Below, in pieces: positions 1 through 8,310 of a stretch of DNA of 64,000 nucleotides. Below the pieces are notes generated by a model. That model did no database searches. It worked only from the letters and a program-made list of their open reading frames with translations, and was not told the origin of the DNA. Position numbers and translations under genes: made by a program. The number at the start of each line of letters is the position of its first letter. Position 1 is the stretch's first letter. The stretch is from Sporichthya polymorpha DSM 43042 (GTDB lineage: Bacteria; Actinomycetota; Actinomycetes; Sporichthyales; Sporichthyaceae): NCBI RefSeq assembly GCF_000384115.1, contig NZ_KB913029.1, positions 4,067,057-4,131,056 on the forward strand, in the 5' to 3' direction.

Positions 1-32
1 ACACGCTGCCGCCCGAGGTGGATCACCTGTGA
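1..32 (+). CDS. paaB: PaaB C-terminus (partial)
   Basis: Only the last nine codons are present, reading TLPPEVDHL followed by TGA. This ending and the position just before paaC fit PaaB, the small structural subunit of the phenylacetyl-CoA epoxidase. Its stop overlaps the GTG start of paaC, so the two are probably translationally coupled. The identification rests mostly on gene order. Confidence 0.6.
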   Translation, partial: TLPPEVDHL

Positions 33-781
33 CGTCGCCGAACGCCGTCGCGGCCTACGCCCTCGCCCTCGGCGACGACGCGCTGATCCTCGGGCAGCGG
101 CTGCTCGAGTGGATCACCAACGCGCCCGAGCTCGAGGAGGAGGTCGCGCTCGCCAACATCTCCCTCGACCTGCTCGGTCAGGCCCGTGCGCTGCTGACCT
201 ACGCCGGGTCGTTCGACGGTCGCGACGAGGACGCGCTGGCCTACCGGCGCGCGCCGGAGCAGTTCCGCTGCGTCCACCTCGTCGAGCGTCCCAACGGCGA
301 CTTCGGCGCCACCGTCGCGCGCCAACTGCTGTTCTCGGCCTACCAGTACGAGCTCTACGCCGCGCTGACCCGCAGCTCCGACCCGACGCTCGCCGGCGTG
401 GCGGGCAAGGCGGTCAAGGAGGTCGCGTACCACCGCGACCACGCGACGATGTGGACGCTGCGCCTCGGGGACGGCACGGGGGAGTCGCACCGACGCATGC
501 AGGCCGGGCTGGAGGCCATGTGGTCGTTCGCCGAGGAGCTGTTCGCGCCGGACTCGGCCACCGCCGGGCTGGTCGGCCTCGGGGCGGCCGTCGACGCCTC
601 GTCGCTGCGGCCCGCGTGGTCGAAGTACGTCGAGGCCGTCCTGTCCGAGGCGACGCTGACGGTGCCTCAGGTCGAGTCGGCGCCCGGCGGCGGACGCGCG
701 GGCGTCCGGACGCCGGAGTTCGCCGCGCTGATCGAGGAGATGACCTCGCTGCACCGCGCCCACCCGGGGGCGACATGGTGA
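29..781 (+). CDS. paaC: Phenylacetyl-CoA epoxidase subunit PaaC
   Basis: PaaC (250 aa) is the non-catalytic ferritin-like partner of PaaA in the PaaABCE multicomponent oxygenase, which converts phenylacetyl-CoA to its ring 1,2-epoxide in the cytoplasm. The protein is helical throughout, with a typical N-terminal ALGDDALILGQRLLEW block (residues 12-27) and a YHRDH motif at 134-138; length matches the family. The GTG start overlaps the preceding stop, and the 3' end overlaps paaD. It is the first complete gene of a paaB-C-D-E-I-K-R operon; paaA presumably lies upstream of the window. Confidence 0.95.
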   Translation: MTSPNAVAAYALALGDDALILGQRLLEWITNAPELEEEVALANISLDLLGQARALLTYAGSFDGRDEDALAYRRAPEQFRCVHLVERPNGDFGATVARQLLFSAYQYELYAALTRSSDPTLAGVAGKAVKEVAYHRDHATMWTLRLGDGTGESHRRMQAGLEAMWSFAEELFAPDSATAGLVGLGAAVDASSLRPAWSKYVEAVLSEATLTVPQVESAPGGGRAGVRTPEFAALIEEMTSLHRAHPGATW

Positions 782-1275
782 CCGCCGCCGATGTTCGCTC
801 CACCGAGCAGGCGATCCGCGCCGCCGTCGCCGGGGTCCTCGACCCCGAGCTGCCGCTGATCACGATCGCCGACCTCGGCATCCTCCGCGACGTCGAGATG
901 GACGGCACCGCCGCCGTCGTCACCATCACCCCGACCTACTCCGGCTGCCCCGCGATGGAGGCGATCGCGAACGAGGTCCGCGCGGCCGCGACCGCCGCCG
1001 GCGCGACCGACGTCGAGGTCCGCACCGTCCTCGCCCCGGCCTGGACGACCGACTGGATCACCGAGACCGGCCGCGCGACCCTCGCCGCGCACGGCATCGC
1101 GCCGCCGAGCCCGCGCCGCGGTGACGGCCCGGTCGCGTTGGCGCTCTCCGTGCGCTGCCCGCAGTGCGGGTCGCTGAACACCCGCGAGCTCTCGCGGTTC
1201 TCGGGGACGGCCTGCAAGGCCCTGCACGCCTGCAACGACTGCAAGGAGCCCTTCGAGCGGATGAAGGCGCACTGA
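775..1275 (+). CDS. paaD: Phenylacetate degradation protein PaaD
   Basis: PaaD (166 aa) belongs to the MIP18/DUF59 family, whose members help assemble iron-sulfur clusters; in paa operons it is thought to mature the PaaABCE oxygenase. The N-terminal DUF59 domain carries the DPE motif and an SGCPAM loop. The C-terminal 40 residues form a zinc-ribbon-like tail with cysteines at about 128, 131, 147, 153 and 156, as usual for PaaD. The ATG at 775 lies inside the end of paaC, and the stop overlaps the start of paaE (TGATG), so the operon is tightly coupled. Confidence 0.93.
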   Translation: MVTAADVRSTEQAIRAAVAGVLDPELPLITIADLGILRDVEMDGTAAVVTITPTYSGCPAMEAIANEVRAAATAAGATDVEVRTVLAPAWTTDWITETGRATLAAHGIAPPSPRRGDGPVALALSVRCPQCGSLNTRELSRFSGTACKALHACNDCKEPFERMKAH

Positions 1276-2366
1276 TGACGGTGGTCGAGGAGACGGCGCC
1301 GGGAGTCCGCGCCGCGTTCCACACGCTGACCGTGGCGGCGGTCGAACCGCTGACCTCGGACTCGGTCGCGGTCACCTTCGACGTCCCGCCCGAGCTCGCG
1401 GAGGCGTACCGGTTCCGGCCCGGCCAGCACCTGACGATCCGCAGCGACCACGGGCGGGCGAACGCGCGCCGCAGCTATTCGATCGCCACGCCCGTCGGCG
1501 GTCCGCTGCGCATCGGCATCAAGCGGCTGCCCGGCGGAGCGTTCTCCACGTGGGCGTGTTCGGACCTGCGCCCCGGCATGCAACTCGAGGTGATGACGCC
1601 GAAGGGCAATTTCGGCACCGACATCTCGCCCGACACCGCGCGGCACCACGTCGCGCTCGGAGCGGGGTCCGGCATCACGCCGCTGCTCTCGATCGTGGCG
1701 AGCGTGCTGGCGGGGGAGCCGAGGAGCACCGTCACGCTGCTCTACGGCAGCCGCGGGTCGGCGCAGATCATGTTCGGCGAGGAGCTCGCGGACCTCAAGG
1801 ACACGTACCCGTCGCGGTTCCAGCTGCTGCACTTCCTCTCCCGGGAGCCGCAGGCGTCGCCGCTGCGGGCCGGTCGCCTGGACGCCGACAAGCTCAACAG
1901 CGTCCTCGGCCCGCTGGTCCCGCTCGACGCCGACGCCTGGTACCTGTGCGGCCCGAACGACGCGGTCGGCACGTGGGCCGGCGTCCTGCAGGCGCGGGGG
2001 GTGGACCCGGAGCGGGTGCACCGCGAGATCTTCCACCGCGGGGCGCCGGTGTCGCCGGCGAAGGTCGACACCACGCACGTCGACGGCCCGCACAGCACCG
2101 TGTACTTCACGCTCGACGGGCGCAGCGGCGAGGTCGAGATCGGCCCGGAGGAGACCGTGCTCGACGGTGTGCTCCGCCTGCGCCCGGACGCCCCGTACGC
2201 CTGCCGGGGCGGCGTCTGCGGCACCTGCCGCGCCACCGTCACCTCCGGCACGGCTGCCATGGACGCCAACTTCGCCCTCGAGGACGACGAACTCGAACGC
2301 GGCTTCGTGCTCACGTGCCAGGCCCGGCCGACCGGCCCCGAGCTGACCGTGGACTACGACCGATGA
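1275..2366 (+). CDS. paaE: Phenylacetyl-CoA epoxidase reductase PaaE
   Basis: PaaE (363 aa) passes electrons from NADPH through FAD and a [2Fe-2S] centre to the PaaAC oxygenase. An N-terminal ferredoxin-reductase module carries the FAD-binding RRSYS motif (65-69) and a GAGSGITP nucleotide-binding loop. The C-terminal plant-type ferredoxin domain has its four cluster ligands at Cys310, 315, 318 and 348 (CRGGVCGTC then C). The start overlaps the paaD stop and the stop overlaps paaI (ATGA). All expected cofactor motifs are intact. Confidence 0.95.
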   Translation: MTVVEETAPGVRAAFHTLTVAAVEPLTSDSVAVTFDVPPELAEAYRFRPGQHLTIRSDHGRANARRSYSIATPVGGPLRIGIKRLPGGAFSTWACSDLRPGMQLEVMTPKGNFGTDISPDTARHHVALGAGSGITPLLSIVASVLAGEPRSTVTLLYGSRGSAQIMFGEELADLKDTYPSRFQLLHFLSREPQASPLRAGRLDADKLNSVLGPLVPLDADAWYLCGPNDAVGTWAGVLQARGVDPERVHREIFHRGAPVSPAKVDTTHVDGPHSTVYFTLDGRSGEVEIGPEETVLDGVLRLRPDAPYACRGGVCGTCRATVTSGTAAMDANFALEDDELERGFVLTCQARPTGPELTVDYDR

Positions 2367-2827
2367 CCGCGCCCGATCCGCTGAAGGTCGCGGACGCCGT
2401 CGCCCACGCGATGATGCTCAACGACCGGGCGTCCAACGCGGCCGGCATCGAACTCGTGTCCGTCGCGCCGGGTAAGGTCACCCTGCGGATGACGGTGACG
2501 AAGGATCACGTCAACGGCTTCGACATCTGTCACGGCGGCGTGCTGTTCCTGTTCGCCGACACCGCGTTCGCCGTGTGCTGCAACAGTCACGGCCCTCAGA
2601 CTGTCGCCTCCGGCGGCGAAATCACTTTCTGCCGGCCCGCGTCCGTCGGCGAGGTCCTGACCGCGCGTGCGGTGGAACGGACGCGCTTCGGCCGCAGCGG
2701 CGTGTACGACGTGACCGTGACGCGGGACGACGGCGAGATCGTCGCCGAGTTCCGCGGCCGGTCGCGCACTATCGGCGAGACCCAGCCCGGCTCGGACGGC
2801 GTTCGAATCACGGAGCGACTGACATGA
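2363..2827 (+). CDS. paaI: Hydroxyphenylacetyl-CoA thioesterase PaaI
   Basis: PaaI (154 aa) is a hotdog-fold thioesterase that hydrolyses dead-end (hydroxy)phenylacetyl-CoA esters and so rescues CoA when the pathway stalls. The signature HGG at residues 57-59 followed by the catalytic Asp66 (FADTAFA) is intact, and length is normal. The ATG overlaps the paaE stop and the TGA overlaps the paaK start, both as ATGA. The reverse strand also has long open frames here, but they lack any family pattern. Confidence 0.93.
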   Translation: MTAPDPLKVADAVAHAMMLNDRASNAAGIELVSVAPGKVTLRMTVTKDHVNGFDICHGGVLFLFADTAFAVCCNSHGPQTVASGGEITFCRPASVGEVLTARAVERTRFGRSGVYDVTVTRDDGEIVAEFRGRSRTIGETQPGSDGVRITERLT

Positions 2828-4116
2828 CTGACACCGCCCACGCAGTCCTCGACCCCATCGAGACCGCCTCCGCCGACGAGGTGGCCGCCCTCGCGGAGGA
2901 GCGACTGCGCTGGTCGGTGCGACACGCGTACTCCAACGCCCCGGCGACGCAGGCCGCGTTCGACGCGGCCGGCGCCCATCCGGACGACATCTCCGGCCTG
3001 GCCGACCTGGCCAAGCTGCCCTTCACCACCAAGGCCGACCTGCGCGCCGACAACTGGGGCCGCTTCGCGGTCCCGCGGGAGCAGCTCGCGCGCATCCACG
3101 CTTCCAGCGGGACGACCGGCCTCGCGACCGTGGTCGGCTACACGCGTGACGACATCGACACCTGGGCCGCGTTGATGGCCCGTTCGATCCGCGCGGCCGG
3201 GGGCCGGCCGGGGCAGACGATCCACATCGCCTACGGCTACGGCCTGTTCACCGGTGGCCTTGGCGCGCACTACGGCGCGGAGAAGCTCGGCTGCACCGCC
3301 GTGCCGGTTTCCAGTGGCCTGACTGAGCGTCAGATCAAGTTGATCGGCGACCTGCAGCCCCAGGTCATCATGGTCACGCCGTCCTACCTGCTCGCGATCG
3401 GGGACGAGATGGAGCGGATGGGCGTCGACCCGGCGTCGACCTCACTGCGGGTCGGCATCCTTGGCGCCGAGCCGTGGACCGAGGCGATGCGCGCGGAGAT
3501 CGAGTCCCGGTTCGGCATGGCCGCCGTCGACATCTACGGCCTGTCGGAGGTGATGGGCCCGGGCGTCGCGCAGGAGTGCGGTGAGACCAAGGACGGCCTG
3601 CACATCTGGGCCGACCACTTCTGGCCGGAGATCGTCGACCCGCAGACCGGTGACCCGCTGCCCGAGGGCGAACGCGGCGAGCTCGTGCTGACCTCGCTGA
3701 CCAAGCAGGCTTTCCCGGTCATCCGCTACCGCACCGGGGACCTGACGCGGCTGCTGCCCGGCACCGCGCGTCCCGGCTTCCCGCGCATCGAGCGCATCAC
3801 CGGCCGCGCCGACGACATGATGATCGTCCGCGGCGCGAACGCCTACCCCTCGCAGGTCGAGCAGATGGTGCTACGGGTGCCCGGGCTCTCGCCGCACTTC
3901 CTCTGCGTCCTGACCCGGCCCGAGCGGCTCGACGTCCTCACCGTCCGCACCGAGGCCCGGCCCGACGTCGAGTCCTCGCGCTACGCCGACCTCGCCGGCC
4001 AGCTCGAACGGCTCCTGCTCGCCGAGCTCGGCCTCGGCGCGCGGGTCGAGGTGGGGGAGCCCGGCGCCATCGAACGGTCGGTCGGCAAGGCCAAGCGGGT
4101 GCTGGACCTGCGATGA
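2824..4116 (+). CDS. paaK: Phenylacetate-CoA ligase PaaK
   Basis: PaaK (430 aa) activates phenylacetate with ATP and CoA, the entry step of the pathway. It belongs to the adenylate-forming superfamily: the phosphate-binding loop SSGTTG is at 94-99, followed by YGLSEVMGPG and YRTGDLTRL core motifs. The C-terminal AMP-binding-associated domain ends in the usual GKAKRV segment with the likely catalytic lysine. Length fits the family. It is sandwiched by ATGA overlaps with paaI and the regulator gene, so the ligase is co-translated with the oxygenase genes. Confidence 0.95.
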   Translation: MTDTAHAVLDPIETASADEVAALAEERLRWSVRHAYSNAPATQAAFDAAGAHPDDISGLADLAKLPFTTKADLRADNWGRFAVPREQLARIHASSGTTGLATVVGYTRDDIDTWAALMARSIRAAGGRPGQTIHIAYGYGLFTGGLGAHYGAEKLGCTAVPVSSGLTERQIKLIGDLQPQVIMVTPSYLLAIGDEMERMGVDPASTSLRVGILGAEPWTEAMRAEIESRFGMAAVDIYGLSEVMGPGVAQECGETKDGLHIWADHFWPEIVDPQTGDPLPEGERGELVLTSLTKQAFPVIRYRTGDLTRLLPGTARPGFPRIERITGRADDMMIVRGANAYPSQVEQMVLRVPGLSPHFLCVLTRPERLDVLTVRTEARPDVESSRYADLAGQLERLLLAELGLGARVEVGEPGAIERSVGKAKRVLDLR

Positions 4117-4727
4117 GCACCGCCGAACGACCCGCGCGGCCCGCGGAGAAGCGCAGCCGGTACGACGTCGAGTCGCTGCTCGCGGTCGCCGTCGAGGTCT
4201 TCGGCGAGCGCGGCTACGACGGGACGAGCATGGACGACCTCGCCCGCGCCGCCGGGATCACCAAGTCGTCGTTCTACCACCACGTCAAGGGCAAGGAGGA
4301 GCTGCTCGGGCGCTCGCTGGACCGCGCGCTCGGCGGACTGTTCGCGGCGCTGGAGACCGCCGAGTCCGACGACGGCCCGGCCGTGAAGCGGCTCGAGGGC
4401 CTGCTCCGCGGGTCTGTGCAGGTGCTGGTCCGCGAGTTCCCGCACGTACGGCTGCTGCTGCGCGTCCGCGGCAACACCGAGACCGAGCGCGCGGCCCTGG
4501 CCCGCCGGCGCGAGTTCGACCACCGCGTCACCGCGCTGGTGGCCGCGGCCGAGGCCGAGGGCGACCTCCGCTCCGCGGCCGACCCCGGCCTGACCGCCCG
4601 GCTCCTGTTCGGCCTGATCAACTCCCTCACCGAGTGGTACCGCCCGGGCGGGGGGCTCGGGGACCGCGAGCTCGCCGACGCCGTCGTCGACCTCGCCCTG
4701 AGCGGGCTGCGGGTGCGCCCGGCCTGA
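4113..4727 (+). CDS. TetR-family regulator, PaaR-like
   Basis: A 204-aa TetR/AcrR repressor with an N-terminal helix-turn-helix (about residues 15-60, including TSMDDLARAAGITKSSFYHH) and a ligand-binding helical C-terminal half. Its ATG overlaps the paaK stop, so it is the last gene of the paa operon. PaaR proteins in actinobacteria and beta-proteobacteria respond to phenylacetyl-CoA; that this one controls the same operon is inferred from position only. No operator can be assigned because the promoter of the operon lies outside the window. Confidence 0.85.
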   Translation: MSTAERPARPAEKRSRYDVESLLAVAVEVFGERGYDGTSMDDLARAAGITKSSFYHHVKGKEELLGRSLDRALGGLFAALETAESDDGPAVKRLEGLLRGSVQVLVREFPHVRLLLRVRGNTETERAALARRREFDHRVTALVAAAEAEGDLRSAADPGLTARLLFGLINSLTEWYRPGGGLGDRELADAVVDLALSGLRVRPA

Positions 4728-4748
4728 CCGTCGGGCCCCCTCCACTCG

Positions 4749-4843
4749 CTCATGCATGAGCAGAAGGTCGAAAATCGGACACTCCAGGGGCGAATTTCGA
4801 CCACCCAGTCATGCAAGAGCCACCACTCGCTCATGCATGAGCA
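4749..4843. repeat. Palindromic repeat family A, copy 1 plus a half unit
   Basis: The intergenic region between the two TetR genes holds a 72-bp imperfect palindrome (4749-4820) ended by GCTCATGCATGAG on the left and TCATGCAAGAG on the right, with inner arms GGTCGAAAATCGG and CGAATTTCGACC. A further isolated CTCATGCATGAG follows at 4830-4841. The same element occurs in reverse orientation at 49599-49671. No T-tract follows, so it does not look like a simple terminator. Confidence 0.75.
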
Positions 4844-4923
4844 GACGGAGGGGCGGCGGGGGCGCGGCCGAAACGAGCTGTGGAACGTTGTTCCACCGCT
4901 GCGGGAGCGGGCAGGATGACGGG

Positions 4924-5517
4924 GTGAGCACCTCCCGGGTCGCGCCGCAGCGGACGCCCAGTTCGGACGTCGGTACCTCGCTGCTGCGGGCCGCCGACGA
5001 CGTGCTGCGCCGCGACGGGCTCGCCGGCGTCACGGTCCGGGCCGTCGCGGCGGAGGCCGGCGTCGCCCCGATGGGCGTCTACAGCCGGTTCGGCAGCAAG
5101 GACGGTCTCGTCGACGCGCTGCTGATCCGCGCGATCGAGGACTTCCAGGCCGCCGTGGGCCGCAACAGCGAGCCGGACCCGCGGGAGCGTCTGATGGCCG
5201 GCGGGCGCCGGTTCCGTGAGTGGGCGCTCGCCAACCGTCAGCACTACGAGGCGATCTTCCTGGCGCGGATCGGGCTCGGGTCCGACGAGGTCGCCGAGGC
5301 CTCGATGCGGGCGTTCGGCGAACTGCTCGCCCGGGTCGAGTACGCCATGGACGGCGGGGTCCTGGCTCGCGCGGACATCACCGAAGTCGCCCAGCAGATC
5401 TGGGACGCCGTGCACGGCGCGGTCGCCCTCGAGCTCAACTCGCTGGTCCTGACCGCCGACCCCGGCGCGACCTACGAGCGGTTGCTCGACACGATCGTCC
5501 GCGGCCTCGCGCCCTGA
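4924..5517 (+). CDS. TetR-family transcriptional regulator
   Basis: A 197-aa TetR-type repressor. The N-terminal DNA-binding domain spans roughly residues 10-65, with a recognition helix around GVAPMGVYSRFGSKDGL. The GTG at 4924 is chosen because upstream sequence in the same frame runs through the palindromic repeat and codes for nothing recognisable; an ATG eight bases earlier is out of frame. It is separated from the paa operon by repeat family A, so it is probably its own unit. Its target and ligand cannot be read from the sequence; a convergent GNAT gene ends 17 bp downstream. Confidence 0.8.
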   Translation: MSTSRVAPQRTPSSDVGTSLLRAADDVLRRDGLAGVTVRAVAAEAGVAPMGVYSRFGSKDGLVDALLIRAIEDFQAAVGRNSEPDPRERLMAGGRRFREWALANRQHYEAIFLARIGLGSDEVAEASMRAFGELLARVEYAMDGGVLARADITEVAQQIWDAVHGAVALELNSLVLTADPGATYERLLDTIVRGLAP

Positions 5518-5533
5518 CGCACCCTCAGGACTG

Positions 5534-6325
5534 TTACGCCTCAGCCGGCGGGCGGTGCCAGAGCGTCAGCCGGAACAACGGCAGGTAGCCCATGCGCTCG
5601 TAGATCGCGCGGCCGGCGTCGCTGGAGTACAGCACCGCCGGCAGCGACGAATCGGCGAGCGTGGCCTCCCAGGTGAGCGCCTCGCCGTAGCCGCGGCCCT
5701 GGCAGTCGGGGAGCGTCGCGACGGCCTCGACGTCGACGATCCCGTGCCCGAGTCGCGCCGCCGCGGTGCTCACCGCGCGGCCGTCGGCGTAGCCGACCCA
5801 GACCCGGACGGGCCCGCCGAGGACGCGCGGGTCGCCGGCGGGGCTGCCGTCGGCGGGGAAGCCGAAGCCCTCGCCGAGGACCGTGAGCGCGTCGGCCAGC
5901 GTCGCGGCGTCGGTCGCCTCGACGATTGTCAGCCCGTCCGGCACCGGCGGCCGCACCCCGCCCGCCGCGCGGACCATGAACGGCGGGTGACCCATCAGCG
6001 CGAAGCCGTCGGCGGTCAAATCGGGGGTCGGCCAGACCGAGAGCAGCGCGAAGTGCCGGTCCGGCGGGTAGAAGGCCGTCAGGCGCGCGAGGACGTCGTC
6101 GAGGTCCCCGTACGCCGGCGGCGCGAGCAGCACGGCGAAGTTGTCGAAGAAGATCGGCGACGCGGGGTCCGCCGCCGCCAGGTCGTCCCAGCGGCCGACC
6201 CGGCCGCCGACCCGCTCGGTCACCCAGGCCGTCGTGTCGGCCGTGCTGAGCACGAACGACCGCAGCACCGAGCGCTCGTCGGGAGCCGCGGCCTCCCAGC
6301 CGTGGGCGAGGTGCTCGTCACTCAT
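5534..6325 (-). CDS. GNAT-family N-acetyltransferase
   Basis: A 263-aa protein whose C-terminal third is a GNAT domain: the acetyl-CoA-binding turn is the CQGRGYGEAL segment after a DVEAVATLP strand. The N-terminal half (FFDNFAVLLAPP, ARLTAFYPP) is less typical and may be a divergent GNAT-like domain, as in two-domain acetyltransferases. Substrate unknown. The ATG at 6325 is preferred because earlier in-frame starts overlap the divergent lipoprotein gene; an ATG at 6373 remains possible. Confidence 0.7.
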   Translation of the reverse strand: MSDEHLAHGWEAAAPDERSVLRSFVLSTADTTAWVTERVGGRVGRWDDLAAADPASPIFFDNFAVLLAPPAYGDLDDVLARLTAFYPPDRHFALLSVWPTPDLTADGFALMGHPPFMVRAAGGVRPPVPDGLTIVEATDAATLADALTVLGEGFGFPADGSPAGDPRVLGGPVRVWVGYADGRAVSTAAARLGHGIVDVEAVATLPDCQGRGYGEALTWEATLADSSLPAVLYSSDAGRAIYERMGYLPLFRLTLWHRPPAEA

Positions 6326-6393
6326 GGGCTGAACCAACCACAAACGCAACGCGCGTTCATATAGCGGTGACATTACGGATCTACCGTCCGGAC

Positions 6394-6926
6394 ATGCCCC
6401 TGCACGCTCGAACCGCGCTGCCCGCGCTCGCCCTGGCCACCAGCCTTGCCGCCACCCTCGCCCTGGCCGGCTGCGGCGGCGGTGACGACACCACCCCGAC
6501 CGCGGCCGCCGGGACCGCCCCGCCCGCGGCCTCCGCGCCGCGAGCCCCGCCCCCACGACGTCCGCGGCCGCGCTCCCGGCCGCCGGGAAGCAGGTGAAGC
6601 CCGGTCGGTCCACCGTTGCTCCGGAGGTCGTGGTCCCGACGAAGACTGACGTCCGGTCCTCAGCTGCCCTGACCGGCTGGCAGGCCCGCGTCGTCGCCGC
6701 CCTCCGGCAGCTCGACCAGCGGCTGGTGACCGACCGCCCCGCAACGATCCGGAAGGTCCGCGCCACCTGCGACCAGATGGCGACGGGGATGTTCGAGACC
6801 AAGGTGATCCCGATCATCGTGAAGCGGTTTCGCACCGCGCAGATCACCGTCGACGAGAAGCTCGCCTCCGCGATCTACGCGGTGCTCCTCCACGAGGCCT
6901 GCTACGTCATGAGCGACGAGGCCTGA
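6394..6926 (+). pseudogene. Lipoprotein gene with a probable frameshift
   Basis: The reading begins with a clear lipoprotein signal (MPLHARTALPALALATSL, then LALAGC lipobox) and a Thr/Ala/Pro linker, then runs into an Arg/Pro-rich out-of-frame tail ending at TGA near 6597. Shifting by -1 near position 6540 continues the linker as SPAPTTSAAALPAAGK and joins an open frame to 6926. That frame encodes a roughly 100-residue helical domain (TGWQARVVAALRQLDQRL) with two cysteines. Together they make one 177-residue lipoprotein. The shift sits in a GC-rich run, so sequencing error, programmed slippage and true inactivation are all possible. I do not recognise the C-terminal domain. Confidence 0.6.
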
Positions 6927-6949
6927 CGGAGCGTCAGTAAGGGTAGAGG

Positions 6950-8152
6950 TCAGACCCGAATTTTGTAGTCCTCGAGAAGGCGCCGGCCGATGATCATGCG
7001 CTGGATGTCGGCGGTGCCCTCGCCGATCAGGAGCATCGGGGCCTCGCGGTAGAGGCGCTCGATCTCGTACTCCTTGGAGAACCCGTAGCCGCCGTGGATG
7101 CGGAACGAGTCCTCGACGACGTCGCGGCAGTACTCCGACGCGAGGTACTTGGCCATGCCGGCCTCGAGGTCGTTGCGCTCGCCGGAGTCCTTCTTGCGGG
7201 CGGCCATGACCATCATCTGGTGGGCGGACTCGACCTTGCAGGCCATGTCCGCGAGCCGGAACATCACGGCCTGGTGGTCGGCGATCTTCTTGCCGAACGT
7301 CTCGCGCTGTTGGGCGTACTGGACACCGAGCTCGAAGGCGCGGATCGCGACCCCGCAGCCGCGGGCGGCGACGTTGACGCGACCGACCTCGACGCCGTCC
7401 ATCATCTGGTAGAAACCGCGGCCGCGGCCGGCGGCGCCGCCGAGGACCTGGGCCTGGGCGATGCGGAAGTCGTCGAAGACCATCTCGGTCGTGTCGACGC
7501 CCTTGTAGCCCATCTTCTCGATCTTGCCGGGGACCGTGAGGCCGGGCGCGACCTCGCCGAAGCCCGGCTCCTTCTCCACCAGCAGGACGGTCATGTTCTT
7601 GTAGACCGACTCCGCGCCCTCGTCGGTGCGCACGAGCACCGCGGTCAGGTTCGACGAGCCGCCGTTGGTCAGCCACATCTTGGCGCCGTTGACGACGAAG
7701 TCCTCGCCGTCCTCCTTGGCCTTGGTCTTGATCGCCGAGACGTCGGAACCGCAGCCGGGCTCGGACATCGAGAACGAGCCGCGGACCTCGCCCTCGGCCA
7801 TGCGGGGCAGGTACTTCTGCTTCTGCTCGTCGGTGCCGTGCTGCATGAGCATGTAGGCGACGATGAAGTGGGTGTTGATGATGCCGGAGACGCTCATCCA
7901 GCCGCGGGCGATCTGCTCGACGACGAGGGCGTAGGTGAGCAGGGACTCGCCGAGACCGCCGTACTCCTCGGGGATGGTGAGCCCGAACAGGCCCATCTCC
8001 TTCATCCCGTCGACGATCTCCTGCGGGTAGATGTCGCCGTGCTCCAGCTCCTGCGCGTTCGGGATGATCTCCTTCTCGACGAAGTCGGCCACCGTGCGCA
8101 GGATCTCCTGCTGGACATCGGTCAGGTTCTCGGTCTGCGCGAGCCGGCCCAT
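6950..8152 (-). CDS. Acyl-CoA dehydrogenase
   Basis: A 400-aa FAD flavoprotein that introduces the alpha-beta double bond into an acyl-CoA. All three family domains are present: the N-terminal helical domain, the middle beta domain with FSMSEPGCGSD and WLTNGG, and the C-terminal helical domain with FGKKIADHQ and RIHGGYGFSKEYEIERLYR. The catalytic base is probably Glu378 in LIGEGTADIQ. Chain-length preference cannot be read off. It is monocistronic and divergent from the phosphatase gene at 8311. The ATG has no serious competitor. Confidence 0.93.
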   Translation of the reverse strand: MGRLAQTENLTDVQQEILRTVADFVEKEIIPNAQELEHGDIYPQEIVDGMKEMGLFGLTIPEEYGGLGESLLTYALVVEQIARGWMSVSGIINTHFIVAYMLMQHGTDEQKQKYLPRMAEGEVRGSFSMSEPGCGSDVSAIKTKAKEDGEDFVVNGAKMWLTNGGSSNLTAVLVRTDEGAESVYKNMTVLLVEKEPGFGEVAPGLTVPGKIEKMGYKGVDTTEMVFDDFRIAQAQVLGGAAGRGRGFYQMMDGVEVGRVNVAARGCGVAIRAFELGVQYAQQRETFGKKIADHQAVMFRLADMACKVESAHQMMVMAARKKDSGERNDLEAGMAKYLASEYCRDVVEDSFRIHGGYGFSKEYEIERLYREAPMLLIGEGTADIQRMIIGRRLLEDYKIRV

Positions 8153-8310
8153 CGTGCGGTACTCCCTGTCAGCGGTGTCACAGTCCTGGCGGATTATCGG
8201 AGTACAGCTTCCCGCTACGGTCGAGGGGGCGTACGACCGGGTACCGACCGACGGGTCGGGAGCCCTGCTGCGACCGGCAGTACCGAGAGCACCGACGGCA
8301 GGAGACGGCC

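Noticed and set aside
109-1275. Long start for paaD, extending back into paaC
   Set aside because: The extra residues are the out-of-frame reading of paaC; the ATG at 775 gives the normal family N-terminus.
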